DNA of 64,000 nt from Bacteroidota bacterium (GTDB taxonomy: Bacteria; Bacteroidota; Bacteroidia; Chitinophagales; Saprospiraceae). Each line of letters begins with the position of its first letter. Position 1 is the first letter of the stretch. A program made the translations under genes and the position numbers. The DNA lies in NCBI GenBank assembly GCA_963169455.1, contig CAUJDW010000125.1:186001-250000 (forward strand), written 5' to 3'. The notes beneath the pieces are model-generated. The model saw nothing but the letters and a program-made list of their open reading frames with translations, did not search any database and was not told where the DNA came from. This document shows, one piece after another, positions 11,172 through 19,043 of this stretch.

Positions 11172-14100
11172 CTATTTCCTGTCTTCCTTCACCACCGGAT
11201 ATAATCCCGGCAACTGCCGGCTTTCGAAGCGCAGGTAGTACGTTCCGGCGGGCAACCCATACAGGGAGACGGTTCCCTGTGTAAGCTCGCCGTATGTCGC
11301 CAGGCGGGCGTGGCGAACCACCTGGCCGCCGGCATCGTAGATTTTTACCGGCAGGAAGCCCATGTCCTCAATGCCTTTGATCTCAGCCCGGACAAAACCT
11401 TCGGTGGGGTTGGGGTAGAGCTTAACCTGCCGCCCGAAAAATACGGGCTCATCCGTGCTTACCATAATATCGACCACGATGTCGAGAGAAGCCTCGCAGC
11501 CCGAAGATTCATCGCGCACGGTAACGGTATAGCTGCCCGGCAGGAGCCCGGTGAATACGCTGGAATCCTGGGTGAGCAGCCCTTCCAGGGTGTAGGTATA
11601 GGGGCCTTCCCCGCCCGCGGCCTCAACGCTGATCACGCCATCCGCTTCGTCCTCTCCCGTGGCGTTGGACACTTCCGCCGAGATTTCCAGGGTACAGGAG
11701 CCCAGGGAGATGATGGTGTCTGCGGTGCAGTTGCGGCCGTCTTTTACGGCCACCTGATAATCGCCTGCGGCCAGGTTGGAAAAGATCGGCGAGGCCTGGA
11801 AACTCGAGCCGCCGTTGATGCTGTACTGATAGGCCGGAATACCGTTGCCGATGCTGAGCACGATCCGCCCGTCCTGGGCGCCCGGCGCCGATTCGTTTCT
11901 GATGTCCGCCGTTATTTCCAGCATGCAGACGAATTCGGTGCAGAAATCGAGATCATGGAACGTACCGAAGTTGATGACGTTCAGGTCTGCCACGATGATG
12001 CCTTCTTTGTTGATGATCTGCACATCGCCGGGAGGAGGGCCGGTGAGCCCGTCGCCGTAGCTGTCGTAGATGGTAAAGGTATAACAGGTATCGGCCAGGC
12101 ACCACTGTTCCTCGAAGAGGGTGACATCCTGGTCGTATGGGCCGCCGGCGTACAGGACATTGCCTGCTGCGTCTTTGAGTTCCCAGGTAGTTTCCTCCGG
12201 CCAGGAGTCGGTGCGCAGGCGGAGGGTGACTTCACCGCCGCCGAGTATGACCGTGAAGTTCGTTTCCCGGCTGTCGTTGGCCGTATCCTCGTCGGGTACG
12301 CCATTGGGCAGGCTGAGGGAGGCGGAGAACAGTTGGTCGCCGTCACCCAGGGGCCCGAGGGTAAGGGGGATGAGTTGCTGCTGCCCGGGGGCGAGGCTGC
12401 CCGTCCAGTTGATGACACCCTCGGGTTCGCTGTTGAGTTGATACGTTATCGCAAGGCTGGTGAGGGTGTCGACCCCTGCATTCCGGATGATGATGCTCAG
12501 GTTGGCGATGGAATCGCAGATGGCCGTTTCCAGCCCGTTAAAACCCGCCAGGGCTGCGTCGTTGCGGGTGAGCTGGAAGACCCGGGTTCGGAGGGTGTCG
12601 TTGAAAAAAGCCGTATCGGAGGGCAGGGTGGTATAGACTACGAAATCGTAGGGCCCGATGGCCGACAGGTCTTCGGTGGTGGCGAAAGTGTGGAAATAAA
12701 CGCTGTCGGCGGGAATGGTGTCGGTAATCACTTCGTTGACGGGGGCTCCGCCGTTGAGGCTGTAGCTGACGCCGATGCCTGCCTGGTGCGCATAGCCGTA
12801 GTTGCGCACGGCCACCCGGATGGGTTCCGCATCGGTGAGGTAGCCGGAGCTCTGCGGCTGGGCCAGAGCCTGCGGCCCTACGTCGTTGGTGTCACGGCGG
12901 ATGCGGGCCATCATGGCGCTGGTGCGCCAGGCGCCGTTGTTGCCCATATACTCGCCGGTAAACCAGAAGTCGGTGCCGTTGGCGGGGTTGACCGACATGC
13001 TGGCGTAGTCGCCCCAGCGGGAGCCGTTCTGGGAGCTGAGGCCCTGGGCGAATTCATACTCGGTGATGGTCATTTCGCCGGGAGGGTCGTTGGCCAGGCG
13101 GCCGGTGAAGCGCAGCGACAACGGCTTGCTGGGCCCGCCCGTGGTATAGGCCATCAGGATATTCCCGTTAAAGTCCATGGCGATGCCGCCGGCGAAGCGG
13201 CTGTGGCCGTCGTCGGGGGCGTAGGTGCCTTCCTGGTGGAGCATCCAGGGGCCGGCGCCGCTTTTACGCAGTTCCATCCAGCGCAGCCCGGCGCGGTCGC
13301 TGCCGTCGACATCAACGGCAAAATGCATGACCATGGATTCGTAGTTTCCGAAATTGAGATAGGGCACCCGGTGCAGAATGATCTGCTGCAGGGCGTCAAC
13401 CCGGACGCCGTTGGGCTGGGGGATGCAATCGAAGAAGGAGCCCGTGCAGAGGTCGGATTCGAAAGGAGCGGAAATGATATCTGTGGGGCCGGAGACGAAG
13501 GAGTTATCGTCGTTTTCCCAGTCGATATGCACCTCCCAGAGCTCCACCTTATCCTGGCCGCCCTGCCAGGCGTCGTCGTACATGCGCACCACATAACCCG
13601 GCGCGCCGTCCGGCGGGGCGTTGAAGCCATCCCAGTCCACCGGCTGGGCAGTCTGCCAGGCGTTGGCGGCGTTGAACTTGGGGATGCCCAGGCGCTGGAC
13701 ACCCGCATTTTCTTCTCCATTGAGCATGGCCTGCCGGTCGAGCGCATAGATGGGGATATTGCTGTCGCCGCCTTCGTTGGTGGTCACCAGGTAGGCGTTG
13801 GGCCAGATGCTGTATTTGGGGTAATCCGGAAAACTGGGCGTCTGAACCCGGTAGGCGTACCAGCTGCCGGTGGGGTCGCTGTTTTCCGATACGGCCATGA
13901 GCAGGGCGTTGCCGCCAAAGTCCTGGAATTCCGTGATCAGCCACCGGCCGGCCGCCTGGTCATATAGGATGATGGGGTCGCCCAGGCCGCTGGCGTTGAA
14001 CTCCGCCCACAGGAAATTCAGGGAAGTCAGGGTGAATACATTTTCACCCGCCATATTGAAGGCCTGCAAGTAAGACCCTCCGCTGGCATTGGCCATTTGT

Positions 14101-14513
14101 ATGAAAAAATCCGGGCTGACGTCCGCTACGGGGTCGGGGGGCGATATGCCTCCGGAGGTTTGCTGGTTGATGCCTTCGAATACGAGCTGGGGTTCGATGG
14201 TGAGCCCCGGGTTGCGGGAAGCGTTGGCCGCAGCTGCGAGGGGGTCGCCGCCTTTGGGCAGCGCCACCTCGGCAAAGGGCGTCGGCATGCGCACGAAACC
14301 CGTGAAATTGGGGATTTCCTTGGGGATTTCCCTGCGCATTTTCGACTTGGCCGTGCGCATGCGGTCCAGGCTGCGGCTGGCCTCTATCTCGCGCAGGCTC
14401 CTGCTTTTTCCGAGGAATTCCATTTGTGAGGAAGTGGCGGGGTAGGTGTTCTGAGCAGATATTTCTCCCAGCACGAGGAGTCCCGGGAGTAAAAGAAGCA
14501 GCATTTTTTTCAT
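11172..14513 (-). CDS. Large secreted protein with SprB-like repeats and type IX sorting domain
   Basis: An 1113-residue exported protein. The ATG at 14513 starts a signal peptide (MKKMLLLLLPGLLVLGEISA); the frame is open another 370 bases upstream but that is the translated 9-bp repeat and not protein-like. Residues about 90-540 form a large, possibly propeller-like extracellular region of no recognised family (contains SPPDPVADVSPDFFIQ and NFGNYESMVMHF). About 560-830 look like CARDB-type adhesive domains (IRVAVRNYGYAHQAG; LSIIIRNAGVDTLTS). About 920-1020 hold two SprB-type repeats (YQYSINGGSSFQAS; YTVTVRDESSGCEAS). The last 80 residues are a sorting domain (VKLYPNPTEGFVRAEI to YYLRFESRQ). 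Likely surface-attached or released through the SprA pathway; the substrate or partner is unknown. Confidence 0.88.
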   Translation of the reverse strand: MKKMLLLLLPGLLVLGEISAQNTYPATSSQMEFLGKSRSLREIEASRSLDRMRTAKSKMRREIPKEIPNFTGFVRMPTPFAEVALPKGGDPLAAAANASRNPGLTIEPQLVFEGINQQTSGGISPPDPVADVSPDFFIQMANASGGSYLQAFNMAGENVFTLTSLNFLWAEFNASGLGDPIILYDQAAGRWLITEFQDFGGNALLMAVSENSDPTGSWYAYRVQTPSFPDYPKYSIWPNAYLVTTNEGGDSNIPIYALDRQAMLNGEENAGVQRLGIPKFNAANAWQTAQPVDWDGFNAPPDGAPGYVVRMYDDAWQGGQDKVELWEVHIDWENDDNSFVSGPTDIISAPFESDLCTGSFFDCIPQPNGVRVDALQQIILHRVPYLNFGNYESMVMHFAVDVDGSDRAGLRWMELRKSGAGPWMLHQEGTYAPDDGHSRFAGGIAMDFNGNILMAYTTGGPSKPLSLRFTGRLANDPPGEMTITEYEFAQGLSSQNGSRWGDYASMSVNPANGTDFWFTGEYMGNNGAWRTSAMMARIRRDTNDVGPQALAQPQSSGYLTDAEPIRVAVRNYGYAHQAGIGVSYSLNGGAPVNEVITDTIPADSVYFHTFATTEDLSAIGPYDFVVYTTLPSDTAFFNDTLRTRVFQLTRNDAALAGFNGLETAICDSIANLSIIIRNAGVDTLTSLAITYQLNSEPEGVINWTGSLAPGQQQLIPLTLGPLGDGDQLFSASLSLPNGVPDEDTANDSRETNFTVILGGGEVTLRLRTDSWPEETTWELKDAAGNVLYAGGPYDQDVTLFEEQWCLADTCYTFTIYDSYGDGLTGPPPGDVQIINKEGIIVADLNVINFGTFHDLDFCTEFVCMLEITADIRNESAPGAQDGRIVLSIGNGIPAYQYSINGGSSFQASPIFSNLAAGDYQVAVKDGRNCTADTIISLGSCTLEISAEVSNATGEDEADGVISVEAAGGEGPYTYTLEGLLTQDSSVFTGLLPGSYTVTVRDESSGCEASLDIVVDIMVSTDEPVFFGRQVKLYPNPTEGFVRAEIKGIEDMGFLPVKIYDAGGQVVRHARLATYGELTQGTVSLYGLPAGTYYLRFESRQLPGLYPVVKEDRK

Positions 14514-14696
14514 ACAGATCTGATTTAGGCTGTAAATTTTTCGAAAGGTAAAAATAAGGCATGGTTTTTTTCGCCATTTGTCCTGCCGGCCTGCAAAAAG
14601 GCAAGGGGGCTTGCATTTAGGCGCCCCCTCGCCGAAGGTATGTTTTTTCCTTTGTGTAAGCCCCGGAAACGACAGCGACAAATTAGAAGGAATGTT

Positions 14697-14704
14697 TACT
14701 TTTG
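14697..14704 (+). promoter_or_regulatory. Candidate aceK -7 promoter box TACTTTTG
   Basis: TACTTTTG fits TAnnTTTG. Transcription would start near 14711, just before the tandem repeat, so the repeat would fill the aceK leader of about 150 bases. No clear -33 TTG was found. Confidence 0.45.
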
Positions 14705-14722
14705 CAGTTGCACACCCAACCA

Positions 14723-14851
14723 ACCCGACAAAACCCGACAAAACCCGACAAACCCGATTGACCCGACACACCCGATTGACCCGAAATACCCGAAATACCC
14801 GAAATACCCGACAAAACCCGACAAACCCGAAATACCCGACAAACCCGATAT
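14723..14851. repeat. Tandem repeat, 14 copies of ACCCGANNN
   Basis: Fourteen ACCCGA cores start at 14723, 14733, 14743, 14752, 14761, 14770, 14779, 14788, 14797, 14806, 14816, 14825, 14834 and 14843. Ten of the 13 intervals are 9 bases and three are 10. The variable triplets are mainly CAA, AAT, TTG, CAC and TAT. The array ends 12 bases before the aceK start codon and lies in the 350-base space between aceK and the divergent type IX cargo gene. It is not a CRISPR: there are no spacers and the unit is far too short. Confidence 0.95.
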
Positions 14852-14863
14852 ACCCCGCCGGAA

Positions 14864-16600
14864 ATGTTCGAAAAACTGCTTCCATACGATGCCGCGCACC
14901 TCATTCTGAGCGCCTACGTGAAGTACTACCACCAGTACAAGCGAATCACCAAGCGCGCGCCCATACGGTTTGAGCACAGAGACTGGCATGGCGTGCAGGC
15001 CGACGCCCGCGAGCGGCTCACCCTTTACCGCGACAAGGTTGGCGCCACCACCGAAAAGGTGCAGGCCCTGCTGGGCGACAAGGCCCGGGACCGCCATACC
15101 TGGAAGCAGATCAAGGAAATGTACCTGGAAGAGATCATGAACTTCAACACCAGGAACATTGCGGAAACCTTTTTCAATTCCGTCTTCCGCCACGCCCACA
15201 AAGGCCTGAGCGCGGATGAGGAGCTGATGTTCGTGCACGCTACCGGCTCGTACCGGGAATTCCGTTCCACCATTCCCATTTTCCAGACCTTCTTCCTGGT
15301 TCAGCCGGTGGAGGTAGTCATCCGCCAGCTTTTTTCCTATTATGCCTTCGATGCGCCCTGGGAAGACCAGGAGCGGGACATCCGCTACATCGCCGATGCG
15401 CTCAACAGGAAATTGCTGCCCGGCGGGCGCCTGCCCCGCAACGCCCGGCTGGAAATGCTGAAGTCCATTTTCTTCCGGAACAAAGGCGCGTATATCGTGG
15501 GCAGGTTATACCTCGAAGAGCGCGTTTATCCCTTCATCCTGCCCCTGCTCCACGAGGAAAAGGGCATTTATGTAGATGCCCTGCTGCTCGAATACAATGA
15601 CGTAAGCTCCATATTCAGCTACAACAGATCCTATTTCCTGGTCGATGTGGACATTGTCAGCGAGATGGTCGATTTTCTCAGTTCCATTCTGCCCAGCAAA
15701 AACCTGGGGGAGCTGTACAACTGCATCGGCTTCGAAAAACACGGCAAAACCGTGCTGTACCGCGATTTTCTGCGCCACATGGACCGCTCGCTGGACCATT
15801 TCGTCATTGCCCCCGGCATCAAAGGGATGGTCATGCTGGTTTTTACCCTGCCATCCTACAACATGGTCTTCAAGGTGATCAAGGACCACTTTCCGCCGCC
15901 TAAAAAAGTGACGGAGCAGGAAGTCAGGGAAAAGTACGAGCTCGTTTTCTTCCACGACCGGGTGGGCCGCATGGCCGACAGCCACATGTTCGAGAACCTG
16001 GTCTTCCCGCGAAACCGCTTCTCTCAGGAACTGATCGGCGAACTGCTCCTGGAATGCCCTTCCAAAGTCGTCGTTACGGACAAAACAGTGGAGATCAAAC
16101 ACCTCTATGTGGAGAAAAAGATGATCCCGCTGAACCTGTACCTGGAAACCGCCACCCCCGAAGAGGCCGAGGAGGTCATCAACGAATACGGCAAAGCCAT
16201 CAAACAACTGGCGGCCGTGAACATCTTTCCCGGCGACATGCTGCTCAAGAACTTCGGCGTCACCCGCCTCAAACGCGTGGTTTTCTACGACTATGATGAG
16301 ATCGGCTTCCTGACCGACTACAATTTCCGCCGCATCCCGGAACCGCGCGACTACTACGATGAGCTATCCGCAGAGCCCTTCTATTCCGTCGGCCCCGACG
16401 ATGTTTTCCCCGAGGAATTTCCCCGCTTCCTTATCGGGCGGCAGGATATCCGGGAGATCTTTTACCGCCTGCACAAGGACCTCTACGACGTCAGGTTCTG
16501 GCGCGAAGTGCAGGAGCGGCTCCGCAAAGGAGATATCTTCGATGTTTTCCCTTACCGGCAGCGGTTGCGGTTCAAGAAGGTGTACCGGAGCCGGGGTTAA
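14864..16600 (+). CDS. aceK: Isocitrate dehydrogenase kinase/phosphatase
   Basis: AceK phosphorylates isocitrate dehydrogenase to shut it off, and dephosphorylates it, controlling the branch between the TCA cycle and the glyoxylate shunt. The 578 residues match the length known from enteric bacteria. The N-terminal regulatory half includes EEIMNFNTRNIAETFFNSVF; the kinase-like half has the nucleotide loop PGIKGMVMLVFTLPSYNMVF and the catalytic segment NIFPGDMLLKNFG, with Asp458 and Asn463, then Asp476 in FYDYDEIGF. All key residues are kept. Neither icd, aceA nor aceB is next to it, unlike the enteric aceBAK operon. The leader consists of a 9-bp tandem repeat, and the TAA stop lies in the left arm of a 16-bp inverted repeat. 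Confidence 0.95.
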   Translation: MFEKLLPYDAAHLILSAYVKYYHQYKRITKRAPIRFEHRDWHGVQADARERLTLYRDKVGATTEKVQALLGDKARDRHTWKQIKEMYLEEIMNFNTRNIAETFFNSVFRHAHKGLSADEELMFVHATGSYREFRSTIPIFQTFFLVQPVEVVIRQLFSYYAFDAPWEDQERDIRYIADALNRKLLPGGRLPRNARLEMLKSIFFRNKGAYIVGRLYLEERVYPFILPLLHEEKGIYVDALLLEYNDVSSIFSYNRSYFLVDVDIVSEMVDFLSSILPSKNLGELYNCIGFEKHGKTVLYRDFLRHMDRSLDHFVIAPGIKGMVMLVFTLPSYNMVFKVIKDHFPPPKKVTEQEVREKYELVFFHDRVGRMADSHMFENLVFPRNRFSQELIGELLLECPSKVVVTDKTVEIKHLYVEKKMIPLNLYLETATPEEAEEVINEYGKAIKQLAAVNIFPGDMLLKNFGVTRLKRVVFYDYDEIGFLTDYNFRRIPEPRDYYDELSAEPFYSVGPDDVFPEEFPRFLIGRQDIREIFYRLHKDLYDVRFWREVQERLRKGDIFDVFPYRQRLRFKKVYRSRG

Positions 16601-16656
16601 ACTTCCGGAGTTCACCTTGAAGGCAGCATGGATAAACTTAGGAAGTTTAACCCCGG
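16591..16656. terminator. 16-bp inverted repeat spanning the aceK stop codon
   Basis: CCGGGGTTAAACTTCC (16591-16606) and GGAAGTTTAACCCCGG (16641-16656) are perfect inverted arms 34 bases apart. The aceK TAA stop (16598-16600) lies in the left arm. No T-run follows. It may end or stabilise the aceK transcript before the next gene at 16684. Confidence 0.55.
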
Positions 16657-16683
16657 CATTCCTTATCTTTCCTGGAAAAACAC

Positions 16684-17310
16684 ATGAAAATCCAACTCGC
16701 CATTTTCGGCCTGCTGGCTTTCCTGGCCCTGGCCTGCGGCAGCAGCCGCAAAGCTGCCGGTGACGGCGCCGCGCTTGAACAATTATTCCAATGGATGACG
16801 GGAAGTTTCAGCAGCGCGGAACAGGCCGCCCGCGATTCGGCCTATTACGACATCAGCCTGCACATGTACCCTATCTGGAAGGAAAAAGGCCGCTGGTTGT
16901 ACGTGGAACAAGCCGTCGGCAGTATGCAGGATCGGCCCTACCGGCAAAGGGTTTATCAGGTGGAACAACTGGATGCCAACACTTTTCGCAGTGCGGTTTA
17001 TACTTTGCCCGACGAAGCGGCTTTTGTCGGCGCCTGGGCGGCCCCCGGCCGATTTGACGCCCTGACACCGGATCAGTTGGTGCTGCGCGAGGGCTGCGCG
17101 GTAATCCTGAAACGGCAGGCGGACGGCTCTTTCAGCGGAGGCACCGAAGGAAAGGGGTGTGAAAGCACCTTGCGCGGCGCCAGTTACGCCACCTCCCGGG
17201 TCACCATCCGCGAAGGGGCCATCGATAGCTGGGACCAGGGCTTCAACACGGCCGGCGAGCAGGTGTGGGGCGCGGTCAAAGGGGGGTATGAATTCAGGAG
17301 GTTGCGGTAG
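16684..17310 (+). CDS. CpcT/CpeT-family lipoprotein
   Basis: A 208-residue lipoprotein (LLAFLALACGSS, Cys near 19) with a CpeT/CpcT-like domain: LFQWMTGSFSSAEQAARDS, YYDISLHMYPIWKEKGRWLYVEQA, RPYRQRVYQVE and the late GCESTLRGASYATSRV. In cyanobacteria the family attaches phycobilin chromophores to phycobiliproteins. No phycobiliprotein or bilin-synthesis gene is seen here, so that role is unlikely; in non-photosynthetic bacteria the function is not known. The fold is a lipocalin-like barrel, and binding of a small hydrophobic ligand in the envelope is a reasonable inference. It lies 83 bases after aceK on the same strand. Confidence 0.75.
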   Translation: MKIQLAIFGLLAFLALACGSSRKAAGDGAALEQLFQWMTGSFSSAEQAARDSAYYDISLHMYPIWKEKGRWLYVEQAVGSMQDRPYRQRVYQVEQLDANTFRSAVYTLPDEAAFVGAWAAPGRFDALTPDQLVLREGCAVILKRQADGSFSGGTEGKGCESTLRGASYATSRVTIREGAIDSWDQGFNTAGEQVWGAVKGGYEFRRLR

Positions 17311-17407
17311 GGGGGCTGGCTATATGGCTATATTGTTGGATGGCTATATGGTTATCCTGTTAAGGCCGGAATAATTGAAAATTTAGCGGCCGGATTCCCG
17401 TTGGGAA

Positions 17408-18016
17408 ATGAAAAAGTGTATGAAAGAAGCGTTCCTGTCAATTTGTTTTCCGCTGCTTTTCCTTGCGCCCCTCCATGCCCAGATGAAGTTGGGGCTAAAG
17501 GCCGGGGGGAATCTTTCCTACAGCCGGGTGCCCAATTTCGAAGCAGCGCAGGAAGAAGCAGCGATCCGGTATGGCTGGCAGGCGGGTGTATCCTGGATGA
17601 GGCCGCTCGGAGCGCGCCTGGAATTGTCGGCTGGCCTGCTGTACGCCCAAAAAGGGGGCGGTTGGCGTTTCGATAATGGAACGGGCGGTTTTGCGGAAGA
17701 TTATCAGTATTTATGCCTCCCCTTTGCGGCTGATGTATTGCTCGGGGAGCGTTTTTCTGTAAACGGCGGCCTGGAACTGGCTTATTTACTGGACAGGGCG
17801 CCGGCCCTCATTGAACTCAACCGGCTCGACCTGGGCCTGCTGGCCGGGATGTCTTACCGATTTAATCCGGACACCTATCTCAACCTCCGTTATGTCTTTG
17901 GCCTTGTCGGGCCTTTGGAATTTACCCCAACGGACATTAACGGGGCCCCCTACCGCCGATTCAGGAATGACCTGCGGACTTTGCAGTTGTCCTTCATCCG
18001 CTATTTTGAAATATAA
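17408..18016 (+). CDS. Outer-membrane beta-barrel protein (PorT-like)
   Basis: A 202-residue exported protein with a signal peptide (LSICFPLLFLAPLHAQ) and an eight-strand outer-membrane barrel pattern: MKLGLKAGGNLSYSR at the mature N-terminus, then alternating strands such as LELSAGLLYAQKGGGWRF and YLNLRYVFGLVG, ending LQLSFIRYFEI with the typical terminal aromatic. This is the outer-membrane barrel family common in Bacteroidota, often called PorT-like. It is followed after 10 bases by a paralogue, so the two are probably one transcript and one duplication. Function is unknown. The 97 bases before it carry a short imperfect repeat of TGGCTATAT. Confidence 0.72.
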   Translation: MKKCMKEAFLSICFPLLFLAPLHAQMKLGLKAGGNLSYSRVPNFEAAQEEAAIRYGWQAGVSWMRPLGARLELSAGLLYAQKGGGWRFDNGTGGFAEDYQYLCLPFAADVLLGERFSVNGGLELAYLLDRAPALIELNRLDLGLLAGMSYRFNPDTYLNLRYVFGLVGPLEFTPTDINGAPYRRFRNDLRTLQLSFIRYFEI

Positions 18017-18026
18017 CCGATCCCCG

Positions 18027-18644
18027 ATGGCCATTGTGATACGCTGGTTGCTGCTGTGTGCTTTTGTGGTGAACCTTGGAAGCGGGTTAACCGCGCAAAC
18101 CTATTTTGGCCTGAAGGCCGGCCCCAACATTTCCCACCTCCGCATGGCGCGCATCCCCAGCCGGCCGGGGGAAATCAATGTTGGCCAGATCTACGGCTTT
18201 CAGGCGGGGCTGGCCCTGGAGCAACCCATCGGCCGGCGCCTGGCGGTTGGGGCGGAGTTGCTGTACGCCCGGAAAGGCGGGCGTTGGGGGTTGTCGCCTC
18301 TGGGAAGCTCCGGAATGGAAGAAACCGTTTCCCGCCTGCAATACCTCAATCTTCCGGTTTACATCCGCCTCATCCCCATCGAGCGCTGGTCGGTCGACCT
18401 GGGCATGGAGGGGGGCTACCTGCTCGTCAGCCCCGACGAGTCCCTCTTTATGGAACGGGCGGACTTCAGCTGGCTGGCCGGGGCTACTTTTCATATCAAT
18501 GGCCGGCTGCACGCCAGCCTTCGGTATCTGGTGGGCGCCGTCAGGGTAGGGGAGGGCAGCTTCCGCGACGAGGAGACGGGGATACAGGGGGTGTATTATT
18601 TCCGGACGCGCTCGCTGCAGTTGGGCTTGGGGTGGTATTGGTGA
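18027..18644 (+). CDS. Outer-membrane beta-barrel protein, paralogue of the preceding gene
   Basis: A 205-residue exported barrel. The ATG at 18027 starts a good signal (IRWLLLCAFVVNLGSGLTAQ) and sits 10 bases after the previous stop; the upstream extension of the same frame overlaps the preceding gene out of phase and is rejected. The mature protein begins TYFGLKAGPNISHLRM, with strands LAVGAELLYARKGGRWGL, WSVDLGMEGGYLLVS and a terminal RSLQLGLGWYW. The GLKAG and YARKGG/YAQKGG motifs are shared with the upstream gene, so the pair arose by tandem duplication. Function is unknown; co-transcription is likely. Confidence 0.72.
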   Translation: MAIVIRWLLLCAFVVNLGSGLTAQTYFGLKAGPNISHLRMARIPSRPGEINVGQIYGFQAGLALEQPIGRRLAVGAELLYARKGGRWGLSPLGSSGMEETVSRLQYLNLPVYIRLIPIERWSVDLGMEGGYLLVSPDESLFMERADFSWLAGATFHINGRLHASLRYLVGAVRVGEGSFRDEETGIQGVYYFRTRSLQLGLGWYW

Positions 18645-18688
18645 ATCTGGGGAGTGTTGTAGGTTGAAGGTTTCAGGTTGCAGGGACT

Positions 18689-18990
18689 TTAATTACGTCC
18701 CCCTTTTACCAGCAGCCATACCGTGAACGACAACTCACCGACAACTCCCGGAATTACCACGATCATCGTAAATACCTCCTTGTAATCCGCATAATTGGCC
18801 AGCATGAACTGGGCGAAGCTGTCGACGAGGTAGCCGGCGCCGGCCAGGAGGCATCAATGAACCATGGGATATATCCCGACTGCAGGGCCAGCGCCCCCGG
18901 CGCCCCCAGATGGATGCCGAAAAAGAGCAGCCCAAGCAGCCAGGTATAGTTGAAGCCGGACAGGGAGCGCATCACAATACAGTCCATTGC
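18689..18990 (-). pseudogene. Decayed DUF4386-family membrane protein, 3' part
   Basis: Reading the minus strand from about 18970 gives GFNYTWLLGLLFFGIHLG and LQSGYIP, the family's conserved membrane segments. After a frame change near 18870-18850 it continues LAGAGYLVDSFAQFMLANYA, then DYKEVFTMIVVIPGVVGELS and FTVWLLVKGGRN to a TAA at 18689. The two parts belong to different frames, a stop interrupts the join, and the family's N-terminal half is missing. It is therefore a truncated and frameshifted remnant of a DUF4386 integral membrane protein. It fills most of the 399-base space between the barrel gene and the cyclase gene; nothing else was seen there. Confidence 0.75.
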
Positions 18991-19043
18991 CCGCCCCGTC
19001 CTCTCTTTTGCGGAATTGAGAAGCGGGTGTTGGCCCAGGCCTT

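Noticed and set aside
11310..13967. Long open frame of about 885 codons on the plus strand
   Set aside because: It lies fully antisense to the type IX cargo gene. Long antisense frames are expected in GC-rich coding DNA, and the predicted protein has no recognisable domain or signal.
14723..14851. Possible CRISPR array
   Set aside because: Units are 9-10 bases with no spacers and no cas genes are nearby; it is a minisatellite.
14514..14885. In-frame upstream extension of the large type IX cargo gene on the minus strand
   Set aside because: It translates the 9-bp repeat into a low-complexity FRV/GFV pattern and precedes a clear signal peptide starting at 14513, so it is not part of the protein.
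17318..17360. Repeated TGGCTATAT motif before the barrel genes
   Set aside because: Only three imperfect copies; too short and degenerate to call a repeat element.
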